Assembly: GCF_023283885.1 (NCBI RefSeq)
Contig: NZ_JAKILA010000005.1
Location: forward strand, 1-64,000
DNA length: 64,000 nucleotides
DNA from: Shewanella basaltis
GTDB lineage: Bacteria; Pseudomonadota; Gammaproteobacteria; Enterobacterales; Shewanellaceae
Reading direction: 5' to 3'
In this document: positions 56,377 through 64,000 of the stretch, piece after piece
How positions within the stretch are numbered: the stretch's first letter is position 1
Layout of the letters: every line of letters starts with the position of its first letter
Position numbers and translations under genes: made by a program
Notes under the pieces: model-generated
What the model was told of the DNA's origin: nothing
The model's input: only the letters and a program-made list of their open reading frames with translations
Databases searched by the model: none

Positions 56377-56859
56377 ATGAGCATTAAAGACGATATGGTT
56401 GTGCAGTTTAATTACTCGCTGCGTGACGAGAAAGGCGATGTGATTGAGTCTAATGAAGGCCGCGATCCAATTGCATACTTGCATGGCCATGACAACATGA
56501 TGCCTGGTATTGAAAATGCGATTAACGGTAAAAACGTGGGCGATAAGTTTTCTGTTACTCCAGCTGCAGCCGACACCTATGGTGAACGCCAAGAAGGAGC
56601 AGAGCAACGTGTGTCAGTGAAACACCTTGTCGGCGCTAAAGCTTGGAAACCGGGTATGGCCGCTGTGGTAAATACTGAGCAAGGTCAACGTCAAGTTACG
56701 ATTTTAAAAGTCGGTAAATTTATGGCTACCGTAGACATCAACCATCCTTTGGCTGGTCGTGAATTGACTTTTGATATCGAAATTGTTGGTGCACGTGAAG
56801 CGTCGGATGAAGAAATTGCTCACGGTCATGCTCATGGCGCGGGTGGTCACCACCACTAG
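56377..56859 (+). CDS. SlyD-like FKBP peptidyl-prolyl isomerase
   Basis: 160 residues: an FKBP core (VVQFNYSLRDEKGDVIES, YLHGHDNMMPGIENAI) with an inserted flap domain (about 75-125, VKHLVGAKAWKPGM) and a short His-rich tail HGHAHGAGGHHH. The tail is shorter than in E. coli SlyD and lacks its cysteines, so it may bind nickel more weakly. It helps proline isomerisation and folding in the cytosol. AAGGA lies 6 nt before the ATG. Confidence 0.88.
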   Translation: MSIKDDMVVQFNYSLRDEKGDVIESNEGRDPIAYLHGHDNMMPGIENAINGKNVGDKFSVTPAAADTYGERQEGAEQRVSVKHLVGAKAWKPGMAAVVNTEQGQRQVTILKVGKFMATVDINHPLAGRELTFDIEIVGAREASDEEIAHGHAHGAGGHHH

Positions 56860-56878
56860 GCCAATGAGTGTTAACCTG

Positions 56879-56910
56879 AAAATCCCAAGTGAATCACTTG
56901 GGATTTTTAT
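56879..56910 (+). terminator. Terminator after the SlyD-like gene
   Basis: AAATCCCAAGTGA pairs with TCACTTGGGATTT and is followed by TTATTT. Confidence 0.85.
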
Positions 56911-56948
56911 TTGTGTGTTACTTTGTTTACTGCAACAAAAGGGGAGTC

Positions 56949-57176
56949 ATGGTCATTGATTTTTCAATCGGCAAGCTCATTGTTACCGTCAATGAGATCC
57001 AGTGTCGTTTTCATGATAATCATATTGTCTTAGCAGCCGCTGTAGATGACATTAGTTGTTTTCATCAAGGTTTGGTTATTGCTGCTGATGGTGGCACTGT
57101 TCGCTGGAGTATTAAGCTTGATAATGCAACGCAGCTAGAGCAAGTGCTTAATTATACGGGTATTCAGGCGCAGTAA
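56949..57176 (+). CDS. DUF3389-like small protein
   Basis: 75 residues from the ATG at 56949 (MVIDFSIGKLIVTVNEIQCR), chosen because AGGGGAG lies 4-5 nt upstream. ISCFHQGLVIAADGGTVRWS and the end LEQVLNYTGIQAQ look like the DUF3389 group known in Vibrio and Shewanella. It is a compact beta-rich cytosolic protein of unknown role. Confidence 0.65.
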   Translation: MVIDFSIGKLIVTVNEIQCRFHDNHIVLAAAVDDISCFHQGLVIAADGGTVRWSIKLDNATQLEQVLNYTGIQAQ

Positions 57177-57299
57177 AGCCACCACCACATTGTGAGCTGA
57201 TAGATTGGAATGGTATGCTTATTAGCTAATTTAAATTAATCGGCATTGTATGTTTTAATTCTACAGATCCCGTTTTGAATATAAATAAGGTCAAGTTTG

Positions 57300-57965
57300 A
57301 TGTCTTCTTTAGAAACAATCGTAATCGAACCGCAAACCACAGCAACAGCATGCGTTATTTGGCTGCATGGCTTAGGTGACTCTGGCGCAGGGTTTGCGCC
57401 TGTTGTGCCTGTGTTAGGATTGCCAGTAAATCACAGTATACGTTTTATTTTTCCACACGCTCCAGAACAGGCTGTAACCATTAATGGTGGTTATGTGATG
57501 CGTTCGTGGTACGACATTAAAAGCATGGATTTACACGACAGAGCAGACATTCAAGGTGTAATGAGTTCTGAGAAAGCTGTGCAGCAATTAATTCATGAGC
57601 AAATCGCTCAAGGCATAAGTGCAGATAATATTATCTTGGCAGGATTTAGCCAAGGTGGAGTAATGAGCTTATTTACTGGCTTACGTTTTAAGCAAGGATT
57701 GGCTGGCATTATAGCATTATCATGTTATTTACCTGGTGGCGAGCATCTACCTGAGCAACTTGCAGATGAAAACCGTGCAACGCCTATTTTGCAACATCAC
57801 GGTGAGCAAGATGATGTCGTGCCTTTATTTGCTGGAAAAATGGCTCATGATGCGTTAATTGCTGCAAATTATCAGTCAAATTGGCGTACTTATCCGATGG
57901 CGCACAGTGTTTTACCTAATCAACTTACCGATATCGGTCAATGGATACTGCATGTGTTGAAATAA
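57300..57965 (+). CDS. Carboxylesterase / acyl-protein thioesterase-like hydrolase
   Basis: 221 residues from the ATG at 57300 (a TTG just before it is less likely), behind AAGG. Alpha/beta hydrolase: VIWLHGLGDSGAGF (oxyanion), GFSQGGVMSLF with nucleophile Ser about 115, QHHGEQDDVVP with Asp about 167, and AHSVLP with His about 200. These match the phospholipase/carboxylesterase family (YpfH, APT1-like). The substrate is not known. A terminator follows. Confidence 0.88.
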   Translation: MSSLETIVIEPQTTATACVIWLHGLGDSGAGFAPVVPVLGLPVNHSIRFIFPHAPEQAVTINGGYVMRSWYDIKSMDLHDRADIQGVMSSEKAVQQLIHEQIAQGISADNIILAGFSQGGVMSLFTGLRFKQGLAGIIALSCYLPGGEHLPEQLADENRATPILQHHGEQDDVVPLFAGKMAHDALIAANYQSNWRTYPMAHSVLPNQLTDIGQWILHVLK

Positions 57966-58273
57966 AAGTTTAACGCCACTGTTCTCTATTTGGGATAATT
58001 GGCTTGTGCTTGATCATAAAAAAAAGTAAGTAATTTAAGTGGCTTAGCAGTCTATCTGTAGAGCCATTTTTTTTACTTGTTTTTAACATGTCATTTAACA
58101 ACTCAATTGTTTGCCTGAGTGGATTGTTATCTGTTTAAGTTATTGTTATTAGTGTATTAAAAATCACATTTTGTCATAAAAATGAAATCAAAAACCGTCA
58201 ATCTTTGTTATCATTCTGCCTGTGAATTGGATTTTCACAGATTTAAAAAATAAATAATAACTCGGGGTAAATC
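57966..58273. other. Intergenic region before the 5'-nucleotidase gene
   Basis: 308 bp hold the terminator at 58040-58074 and a weak Pho-box-like stretch (TTGTCATAAAAATGAAAT at 58171-58188, first half good, second half poor). The rest is A+T-rich; no ORF. Confidence 0.45.
58040..58074 (+). terminator. Terminator after the carboxylesterase gene
   Basis: A TGGCT...AGCCA stem with a 17-nt loop is followed by eight T. Confidence 0.65.
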
Positions 58274-59998
58274 ATGACAAACATGTTAATTAAAGGATTA
58301 GTTGCAACAGCTGTACTAGCAGCATTGGCTGGTTGTAACAGTGACGATGACAAAAAAGAAGTAGAAACACCAGTAGCTGCAACCTGTGCTGAAGCAGGTG
58401 ATGCATGTAAAAAGTTCACCGTACTACACACCAATGATAACCACGGCCGTTTTTGGCATAACAGCGATGGTGAATATGGTATGGCAGCTCGTAAAGCGCT
58501 GATTGACCAAATTCGTGCAGAAGTCAGCTCTAATGGCGGTGAAACATTAGTATTATCTGGTGGTGATATTAATACTGGTGTGCCTGAATCTGACTTACAA
58601 GATGCATTACCAGATTTTATTGGTATGAACGAGATTGCTTATGATGCCATGGCTGTTGGTAACCATGAGTTTGACAACCCACTTGCCGTTTTAGATTCAC
58701 AGCGTTCTATTGCTAACTTCCCAATGCTTGCAGCCAACATCTACAAAGCTGACGGAACACGCTATTTTGATGCATATAAAGTATTTGATATTAATGGTCT
58801 TCGTGTTGCTGTGATTGGTTTAACCACAGAAGACACGGCAAAAATTGGTAATCCAGAATATATCTCGGAATTGACCTTCACAGATCCAGCAACTGAAGCT
58901 GCAAAAGTGATTGCCGAAATTAAAGAAGCCGATGTTGCAGATTTAATTTTTGCTACTACCCACATGGGTCACTATGCAGATGGGCAAAATGGCAGTAACG
59001 CACCTGGCGATGTGACATTAGCGCGTACACTAACCGCTGGTGACTTAAGTGCTATTATTGGTGGTCACTCACAAAACCCAGTTTGTATGGAACCAGACAC
59101 AAACGCGTATGCAGATTTTGCACCCGGTGATGACTGTACTCCTGATATGCAAAACGGTACTTACATCATGCAAGCTCATGAGTGGGGTAAGTATGTGGGT
59201 CGTGCAGATTTTGAATATTTTAACGATGAACTACACCTAGCAAGCTATAAGTTACTGCCTGTGAACTTAAAAACCACAGTGACAGATGCTGACGGTAATG
59301 AAACTGAAGCGTTCGTTGCTGAAGAAATCACCCCAGATGCAGAACTTGAAGAATTATTAGCTTATTACCAAGAACGTGGCCAAGGCCAGTTAGATGAAGT
59401 TATTGCAACCACTGACGCATTGCTTGACGGTGTTCGCGCTAACGTTCGTAACATGCAAACTAACTTAGGTCGCTTAATTGCTGAAGCTCAGCGCACTAAA
59501 GTTGGTGCTGATATTGGTGTGATGAACTCAGGTGGTGTGCGTGCTTCAATTGAAGCGGGTAACATTACTTACCGTGACGTACTGACGGTTCAACCATTTG
59601 GTAATACCGTTACGTTAATGTCGATGACTGGTGCTGAAATCACTGATTACTTAGGTACTGTTGCTTCATTCCAACGCGGTGCAGGTGCATACGCACAAAT
59701 TACCGGTGTTAAAATGATCGTTGATTGTGCAGCTAAAACAGTCGCTATCAGCGAAATTAACGGTAAAGATTATAGTCCAACTGAGTCTTACAGCTTTACG
59801 GTTCCAAGCTTTAACGCTGCAGGTGGCGACGGTTACCCAGTATTGGATCCAATTCAAACAGGTTATGTTGATGCTGAAGTGTTATACACTTTCTTCAAAG
59901 ACAAAGGCACTATTGCTGCAGCTGATTACGCACCAATGGGTGATATTGAATATCAAAACTCTGATAGCACATTAGGTTGTACCGTTACCGCTAACTAA
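58274..59998 (+). CDS. UshA-like 5'-nucleotidase lipoprotein
   Basis: 574 residues. Lipobox LAGC (Cys about 21) followed by an acidic linker. Metallophosphatase motifs: LHTNDNHGRF (about 52), LSGGDINTG (about 97), GNHEFDNP (about 132), THMGHYADG and GGHSQNPVC. The C-terminal domain has MNSGGVRASIEAGNITYRDV and ends with FNAAGGDGYP. It would strip phosphate from nucleotides at the cell surface, feeding phosphate and nucleosides to uptake. It is a lone gene with a terminator. Confidence 0.9.
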   Translation: MTNMLIKGLVATAVLAALAGCNSDDDKKEVETPVAATCAEAGDACKKFTVLHTNDNHGRFWHNSDGEYGMAARKALIDQIRAEVSSNGGETLVLSGGDINTGVPESDLQDALPDFIGMNEIAYDAMAVGNHEFDNPLAVLDSQRSIANFPMLAANIYKADGTRYFDAYKVFDINGLRVAVIGLTTEDTAKIGNPEYISELTFTDPATEAAKVIAEIKEADVADLIFATTHMGHYADGQNGSNAPGDVTLARTLTAGDLSAIIGGHSQNPVCMEPDTNAYADFAPGDDCTPDMQNGTYIMQAHEWGKYVGRADFEYFNDELHLASYKLLPVNLKTTVTDADGNETEAFVAEEITPDAELEELLAYYQERGQGQLDEVIATTDALLDGVRANVRNMQTNLGRLIAEAQRTKVGADIGVMNSGGVRASIEAGNITYRDVLTVQPFGNTVTLMSMTGAEITDYLGTVASFQRGAGAYAQITGVKMIVDCAAKTVAISEINGKDYSPTESYSFTVPSFNAAGGDGYPVLDPIQTGYVDAEVLYTFFKDKGTIAAADYAPMGDIEYQNSDSTLGCTVTAN

Positions 59999-60070
59999 TA
60001 GAGCATTTAATGTTGAGTCATGCGAATGACTAACCATTATGCTTAACGTTATGTGGCTAATACCATAATT

Positions 60071-60097
60071 AAAAAGGCAGCTTAGGCTGCCTTTTTG
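60071..60097 (+). terminator. Terminator after the 5'-nucleotidase gene
   Basis: AAAAAGGCAGC-TTAG-GCTGCCTTTTT. Confidence 0.9.
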
Positions 60098-60110
60098 CTA
60101 TTTAGCTATT

Positions 60111-60309
60111 TAACCTCAACTCTGGATAAGAGATGTATTGATAACGATATAAATCAATAGATTGACTAAAATCCACTGTCAAGCTTGTGATTTGTTTTGC
60201 TAACAAGGCGAATTAACGCGTCAATAGCTAGCCTATTGCAAGTTGATTCAACGCAGTGAGGAAGGCAAAGGACTGCTTGAAAGGCGTTTGTTATCCAGAG
60301 CTGAGGTTA
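60111..60309 (-). mobile_element. 199-bp inverted-end element, copy C
   Basis: The ends are TAACCTCAACTCTGGATAA (60111-60129) and TTATCCAGAGCTGAGGTTA (60291-60309). As a reverse complement it differs from copy A at only about two positions by eye. Its right end is 7 nt from the stop codon of the mutarotase gene at 60317. Confidence 0.88.
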
Positions 60310-60316
60310 TTTAGTT

Positions 60317-61168
60317 TTATGCTGTTAACCAGCCTATACGAGTCGTTAGCCTGTGGCTTTCACCTGGTGCTAAAACGACCTTATCTTCAAGCACATTAGC
60401 GGCTTCTAAACACACCATGGTGAGATAATCATCGTTATTAAAACGAGACAATCTGGCTGATTTTGCTATCCATGGGTTCCACAATACAGCCGAATGGCTA
60501 TTTTCACGACTAACCACAATCGAGCCATGTGGTGTGTGTAGTGTTTGCTGAGGCGCTAAGTGAGTGTATACCCGATCGGTTTCTTTAGTGAACTCAACAG
60601 CATCGGCGGTTTGCTGAAAAGGGCCTTCGCCAAATTCAATATATTGTGAGCCATTAAAGCCGCTTGCACTGAGCTTGTGAATATCGCCAATTGGAAAGTA
60701 ACTGTGTAAAGCTTGAGTTAACGTGACTTCGTGATCATCTAGGTTTGTGTTTACAAGACTAACAGAAAGCGTTTCACCTAACGTAAATAACACTTTTACT
60801 TCAGTGTTATGTGGCCAATATTGTTGGTCTATTTCGCTTTTAGGTAAGGAAAATACCAAATCGACAATTTGATCATGTATGTTAACGGAGTCGAGCGTCC
60901 AGACTTTGTTACGTGCAAAACCATGTTGTGGATAATCTGGGTGAGTGTGTGTACCAAACCATGGCCAACAAACAGGAATGCCACCTCGGATCCCGTTTCC
61001 CGGTTGGTAATCATCAGCCGATGATACCCAAAGTAATGGCTGTTTGCCTTTAGGTACAAATTGATCTATTTGGGCACCTTGCATAAATATCCGCGCTTGG
61101 CACAGTTGTGTGTCAATGCTGACATACTCAAGTCCATTAGGGTGTTTTTGCGTGGTAACAGAACCCAT
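60317..61168 (-). CDS. yeaD: D-hexose-6-phosphate mutarotase
   Basis: 283 residues, galactose-mutarotase-like beta fold. GNGIRGGIPVCWPWFGTH and PDYPQHGFARNKVW (catalytic His about 96), then TLTQALHSYFPIGDI (second His about 150), and the end MVCLEAANVLEDKVVLAPGE match YeaD. It interconverts the anomers of hexose 6-phosphates in the cytosol. AAGGA lies 8 nt before the ATG. It is a single gene. Confidence 0.9.
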   Translation of the reverse strand: MGSVTTQKHPNGLEYVSIDTQLCQARIFMQGAQIDQFVPKGKQPLLWVSSADDYQPGNGIRGGIPVCWPWFGTHTHPDYPQHGFARNKVWTLDSVNIHDQIVDLVFSLPKSEIDQQYWPHNTEVKVLFTLGETLSVSLVNTNLDDHEVTLTQALHSYFPIGDIHKLSASGFNGSQYIEFGEGPFQQTADAVEFTKETDRVYTHLAPQQTLHTPHGSIVVSRENSHSAVLWNPWIAKSARLSRFNNDDYLTMVCLEAANVLEDKVVLAPGESHRLTTRIGWLTA

Positions 61169-61268
61169 ATTGAGTGTCCTTGTATTGAAGAAAAAAGCTT
61201 AGTAGATAAGCCTCTAGCTTACCTTATTTTTAAAGCAGTGATAATGGCGAGCAATATGGCTAAGGTGA

Positions 61269-61883
61269 TTAAAACGAAAAATACAACATACGGTTGTTAG
61301 CAGGCATTGTTATATCCTGTTGTAGGGTAAGTCCTTGTTGCTGTGCAAGGGTATGAATCCATTCTATATCGCGCACGCCACTTAGTGGATTTTGTTCTTT
61401 AAGCCAGTGGTCAAACTGTTGATTACTGTCGCTGGTAAATTTTCCTGAGTATTTAAAAGGTCCATAAATGGCGACGCCCCCGGTTTTAGCTACATGTTTA
61501 CCACATCCGGCAAAAAAAGCTTCTACAAGTGGTTTGCTCATAATATGCAAGGTGTTTGCCGTGAAAATGGCATCAATAGGGTGTGAAAATATGGGCCAGT
61601 CTTGTTGGACATCAAGTGCGATTGCCGGACTTAAATTAGGTAACGCGAAGTGATTTAATCTTGCTTGTAAGTTTATTAAGTTGCCGGCTTGATCGCTGGG
61701 GTGCCAATGAAGATGGCCTAGTTGTTGAGCAAAATAAGTGCAGTGTTGCCCTGTACCGCTGCCAATTTCTAACACATGTGAAGTGTGATTAAACCATTGT
61801 GTTAAATGGGTTAAAATTGCTGATTTATTGTTTTCACAGGCTTGTGAAAACGGTAACTGTGACAGGGGTATAAGGCTATGCAT
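61269..61883 (-). CDS. DUF938-family SAM-dependent methyltransferase-like protein
   Basis: 204 residues. PFSQACENNKSAILTHL, VLEIGSGTGQHCTYFA (SAM loop about 38), LHWHPSDQAGN and IDAIFTANTLHIMS identify DUF938. KYSGKFTSDSNQQFDHWLKE follows. It overlaps the response-regulator stop by one base (TAATG), so it is the second gene of a two-gene operon. The substrate is unknown. Confidence 0.85.
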   Translation of the reverse strand: MHSLIPLSQLPFSQACENNKSAILTHLTQWFNHTSHVLEIGSGTGQHCTYFAQQLGHLHWHPSDQAGNLINLQARLNHFALPNLSPAIALDVQQDWPIFSHPIDAIFTANTLHIMSKPLVEAFFAGCGKHVAKTGGVAIYGPFKYSGKFTSDSNQQFDHWLKEQNPLSGVRDIEWIHTLAQQQGLTLQQDITMPANNRMLYFSF

Positions 61884-62545
61884 TACGAAATATCGACTTT
61901 TTCCATTTCGAGCTGTTGCAAGGCAATCACAGCTTGAGTTCGATTACGCACACCGAGTTTTCTAAATATTGCCGTAGCATGAGCTTTAATAGTCGCTTCA
62001 GACACCCCAAAATCATAGGCTATTTGCTTGTTGAGTAATCCTTCTGCAAACATCTGTAATACGCGATATTGTTGTGGGGTTAAATCAGATAAACGGCTTG
62101 CCATCTTATCTGTGGGATCGTCTGAAACAGGCTGTAATTCTGTACCAGCAGGTAACCAAATATCACCATATAAAATCGCAGTTAGAGCATCAGTGAGCGC
62201 TTCCATTGACGCAGATTTTGGAATAAAGCCACTGCTGCCATAATGCACTGCTCGGCTAATGGTATTGATATCTTCATGGGCTGAAATCACCACAACAGGA
62301 ATGTCTGGGTAATGAGTACGTAGATGAATAAGGGTAGAGTAGCCATGAGAACCAGGCATTTGTAAATCGAGCAAAATCAAATCGAATTGACAGTCTTTAC
62401 TGTCTAAAACTGTTTCTAATGCTTCTGCACTATCAGCTTCAACCCACTGAGTGTGATTAAATGCATTGCTTAACGCCTGTCGCAAGGCATTACGAAATAA
62501 TGGGTGATCATCTGCAATAACGATATTTAAATTTTCAAGCTTCAT
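61883..62545 (-). CDS. NarL/FixJ-family response regulator (LuxR-type HTH)
   Basis: 220 residues from the ATG at 62545 (MKLENLNIVIADDHPLFRNA); a start at 62569 is also in frame. Receiver domain: ADDHPLFR acidic pocket, phosphorylated Asp in DLILLDLQMPGSHGY (about 58), Lys in SGFIPKSASM. Output domain: SDLTPQQYRVLQMFAEGLLN and VSEATIKAHATAIFRKLGV. It resembles the CrbR/ErdR-type regulators of acetate metabolism, but I cannot prove that. No sensor kinase is adjacent. Confidence 0.88.
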   Translation of the reverse strand: MKLENLNIVIADDHPLFRNALRQALSNAFNHTQWVEADSAEALETVLDSKDCQFDLILLDLQMPGSHGYSTLIHLRTHYPDIPVVVISAHEDINTISRAVHYGSSGFIPKSASMEALTDALTAILYGDIWLPAGTELQPVSDDPTDKMASRLSDLTPQQYRVLQMFAEGLLNKQIAYDFGVSEATIKAHATAIFRKLGVRNRTQAVIALQQLEMEKVDIS

Positions 62546-62722
62546 GGCTTTTTTTATTCTATGTTGCACGTGAAGATAAACTCAATGTAACAGAAAAGTA
62601 ATCGACTGTTCTATTTCTTTATGTAACAAGAAGGTGAATTTATGCCATTTAACAATAAACTATAGACTTTAGTCTAATGAAAAATCACGATAAATGCAGT
62701 CAATAGACTGCATTTGTCTTAA

Positions 62723-63160
62723 TTAACCATGAGGCCAAACCTGGGTAGGTTGACGGTTTTCGTCGACCGCAACAAAGGTAAATACGCCGCGGATAGCGTG
62801 CTCTCGATGATCTTTATACATGTCTTCAACATAAATATTGACCTCTACTTTTAATGAGGTATTGCCTACATGGATTACTTTGGCAATTAACTCCGCTAAG
62901 CTGCCTGCAGGAATTGCTTTTTTAAAATCAATACGATCCGAGCTTACGGTCACCAATGATTTGCGACAAAAACGGGTGGCAGCAATAAAGGCTGTTTCGT
63001 CCATCCATGCCAAGGCATCACCACCAAATAAGGTGTTGTGATGATTGGTGTTAGAAGGAAAAATGGCCTTAATGACGCGAGCTTCTGATTGAATAATTCG
63101 AGCTGCCATATCTTCAGGAAAATGGGTTTCAGTTTGAGCGGGATTTTGAGCAAGGGACAT
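62723..63160 (-). CDS. Acyl-CoA thioesterase (hotdog fold, YciA/YkhA-like)
   Basis: 145 residues. RVIKAIFPSNTNHHNTLFGG (Asn/His and Gly-rich catalytic stretch), DALAWMDETAFIAATRFC and VTVSSDRIDFKKAIPAG belong to the acyl-CoA hydrolase hotdog family. GVFTFVAVDENRQPTQVWP closes the domain. It hydrolyses acyl-CoA in the cytosol, balancing CoA pools. It is a single gene. Confidence 0.88.
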   Translation of the reverse strand: MSLAQNPAQTETHFPEDMAARIIQSEARVIKAIFPSNTNHHNTLFGGDALAWMDETAFIAATRFCRKSLVTVSSDRIDFKKAIPAGSLAELIAKVIHVGNTSLKVEVNIYVEDMYKDHREHAIRGVFTFVAVDENRQPTQVWPHG

Positions 63161-63252
63161 ACATAGACCTAAATTAAACCACGAAAGAAGGTGTAAACGC
63201 CGCGCATTGTACTGTATGAACTTAAGCTATGTCGAATAGGATTAACAAGTTA

Positions 63253-63519
63253 TTACTCACTAAGGGTTAAATGTGTAAACAGGGAGTTAGTGCTCAGCAC
63301 CTCTATTAATTTAATGTCGGCTAAGATGACCGTTTGGGGTGTCAAAGTGGTTGTGTAACCGCAAATGGCTTCATAATTTTGGTCATCACCTTGTACGATA
63401 ACGATATTGTTAAAACGGCCGACAATCTCGTTGCCAGAATGTAAAGTCAATCTGACGTGATATTGATATAAACACATGATTTCAATGTAATCATAATGCT
63501 CGCATTTAATGGATTTCAA
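63253..63519 (-). CDS. rof: Rho-binding antiterminator (Rof-like)
   Basis: 88 residues with a TTG start at 63519, supported by GAGGA 8 nt upstream and by the fact that the conserved IKCEHYDYIEIMCLYQYHVR begins right after it. The Sm-like beta fold (LTLHSGNEIVGRFNNIVIV and ILADIKLIEVLS) matches Rof/YaeO, which binds Rho and reduces termination. It is a single gene. Repeat copy D lies 40 nt upstream of its start. Confidence 0.75.
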   Translation of the reverse strand: MKSIKCEHYDYIEIMCLYQYHVRLTLHSGNEIVGRFNNIVIVQGDDQNYEAICGYTTTLTPQTVILADIKLIEVLSTNSLFTHLTLSE

Positions 63520-64000
63520 TGAAGGGTCCTCGGGACTGTTGATCTTTTTAGGTTAAATTAACCTCAACTCTGGATAACAAACGCCTTTCAAGCAGTCCTT
63601 TGCCTTCCTCACTGCGTTGAATTAACTTGCAATAGGCTAGCTATTGACGCGTTAATTCGCCTTGTTAGCAAAACAAATCACAAGCTTGACAGTGGATTTT
63701 AGTCAATCTATTGATTTATATCGTTATCAATACATCTCTTATCCAGAGTTGAGGTTAAATTATGTTCGAGTTAAAAACGTATTAATCGAGGCGAATGGAT
63801 TGAAGCCTAGCCACCTAAGCAACGCTTTATTCACAAAGAGTCATTTAACAAAGAGACATGTTTTTAGCCGAACCCTTCGGGCAGCGTTTCCTGGCTATTA
63901 TGACTGTGTTATCGACTTTTGGAGAATAACTACACCGCTAAGTCTCTGCCGCGCACTTGTATATGAGTAATGGCCAATAATTCGCTGCAAAACACCCTAG
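63520..64000. other. Repeat copy D and right-end sequence without a clear gene
   Basis: 63559-63757 is the 199-bp element. After it, an open frame on the plus strand continues through 63970 but begins inside the element and has no ribosome site. The phrase GCCGAACCCTTCGGGCAGCG contains a short hairpin (CCGAA/TTCGG). This end may belong to another repeat family continuing beyond the window. Confidence 0.5.
63559..63757 (+). mobile_element. 199-bp inverted-end element, copy D
   Basis: The ends are TAACCTCAACTCTGGATAA (63559-63577) and TTATCCAGAGTTGAGGTTA (63739-63757), a perfect 19-bp inverted pair. By eye it differs from copy A at about two positions. It is flanked by AAT on both sides, which could be a 3-bp target duplication. 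Confidence 0.9.

Larger units (their letters stand above)
59999..60316. other. Intergenic region with terminator and repeat copy C
   Basis: 318 bp between convergent genes: the terminator at 60071-60097, then the 199-bp element at 60111-60309. Nothing else was recognised. Confidence 0.8.

Noticed and set aside
63662-63970. 102-residue plus-strand ORF
   Set aside because: It starts inside the 199-bp repeat, has no ribosome site, and its tail lies in sequence that looks repetitive; I treat it as non-coding.

Overview
The window reads as chromosomal DNA of a Shewanella-like marine gammaproteobacterium. The evidence is gene content and order: a two-permease RND efflux operon, gltA, divergent sdhCDAB-sucABCD, then fur and a CobB sirtuin. 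I recall this arrangement from Shewanella. A rhombotarget lipoprotein, a ChrR-type sigma/anti-sigma pair and DUF2750/DUF3389-type small proteins fit the same group. No rRNA, tRNA, phage or CRISPR array was recognised.

Layout. 1-2180 is an accessory patch: an edge-cut RAYT transposase, a truncated OLD-type ATPase, one integron-type attC site with a membrane-protein cassette, a 284-bp-period direct repeat, and copy A of a 199-bp element with inverted ends. 2178-7256 holds a 2OG-Fe(II) oxygenase, a secreted Fib_succ_major protein, a second palindromic element, an AraC regulator bracketed by a perfect 22-bp inverted repeat, and its divergent SDR-patatin pair. 7655-16042 carries a metallo-beta-lactamase-fold hydrolase and the MFP-RND-RND efflux operon. 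16355-17206 is a rhombotarget lipoprotein. 17498-28781 is the TCA-cycle block (gltA facing sdhCDAB and sucABCD). 28833-32076 has an AEC transporter, fur, cobB and a small P-loop kinase.

32132-40194 includes a cyclic-nucleotide phosphodiesterase lipoprotein, an MCP-porin-small binding protein operon, and gamma-glutamyltransferase. 40308-48821 contains a FemAB-like acyltransferase, a LysE exporter, tyrosine catabolism (hppD, hmgA, divergent LysR), AIM24-like, EVE and YccF proteins, and a PLP desulfhydrase/ACC deaminase-like enzyme. 48881-51795 contains a nested palindrome, two small ORFs, the ChrR anti-sigma factor and its sigma factor (with a matching promoter), and a Lon N-domain protein. 51796-52549 is largely non-coding with a frameshifted remnant. 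52550-63519 is housekeeping: CheV, MltB-type transglycosylase, SlyD-like isomerase, carboxylesterase, 5'-nucleotidase, YeaD mutarotase, methyltransferase, LuxR response regulator, thioesterase and Rof.

The best candidates for something under-described are: the 199-bp element (four copies here, three almost identical, three lying within 8 nt of stop codons, with compensatory changes in its ends); the 22-bp inverted repeat flanking the AraC gene; the isolated integron cassette; the MCP-porin-binding-protein operon; and the dyads upstream of sucA and lysR. No large unknown multi-gene defence or biosynthetic system was found. All family names come from reading the translations, not from database searches.
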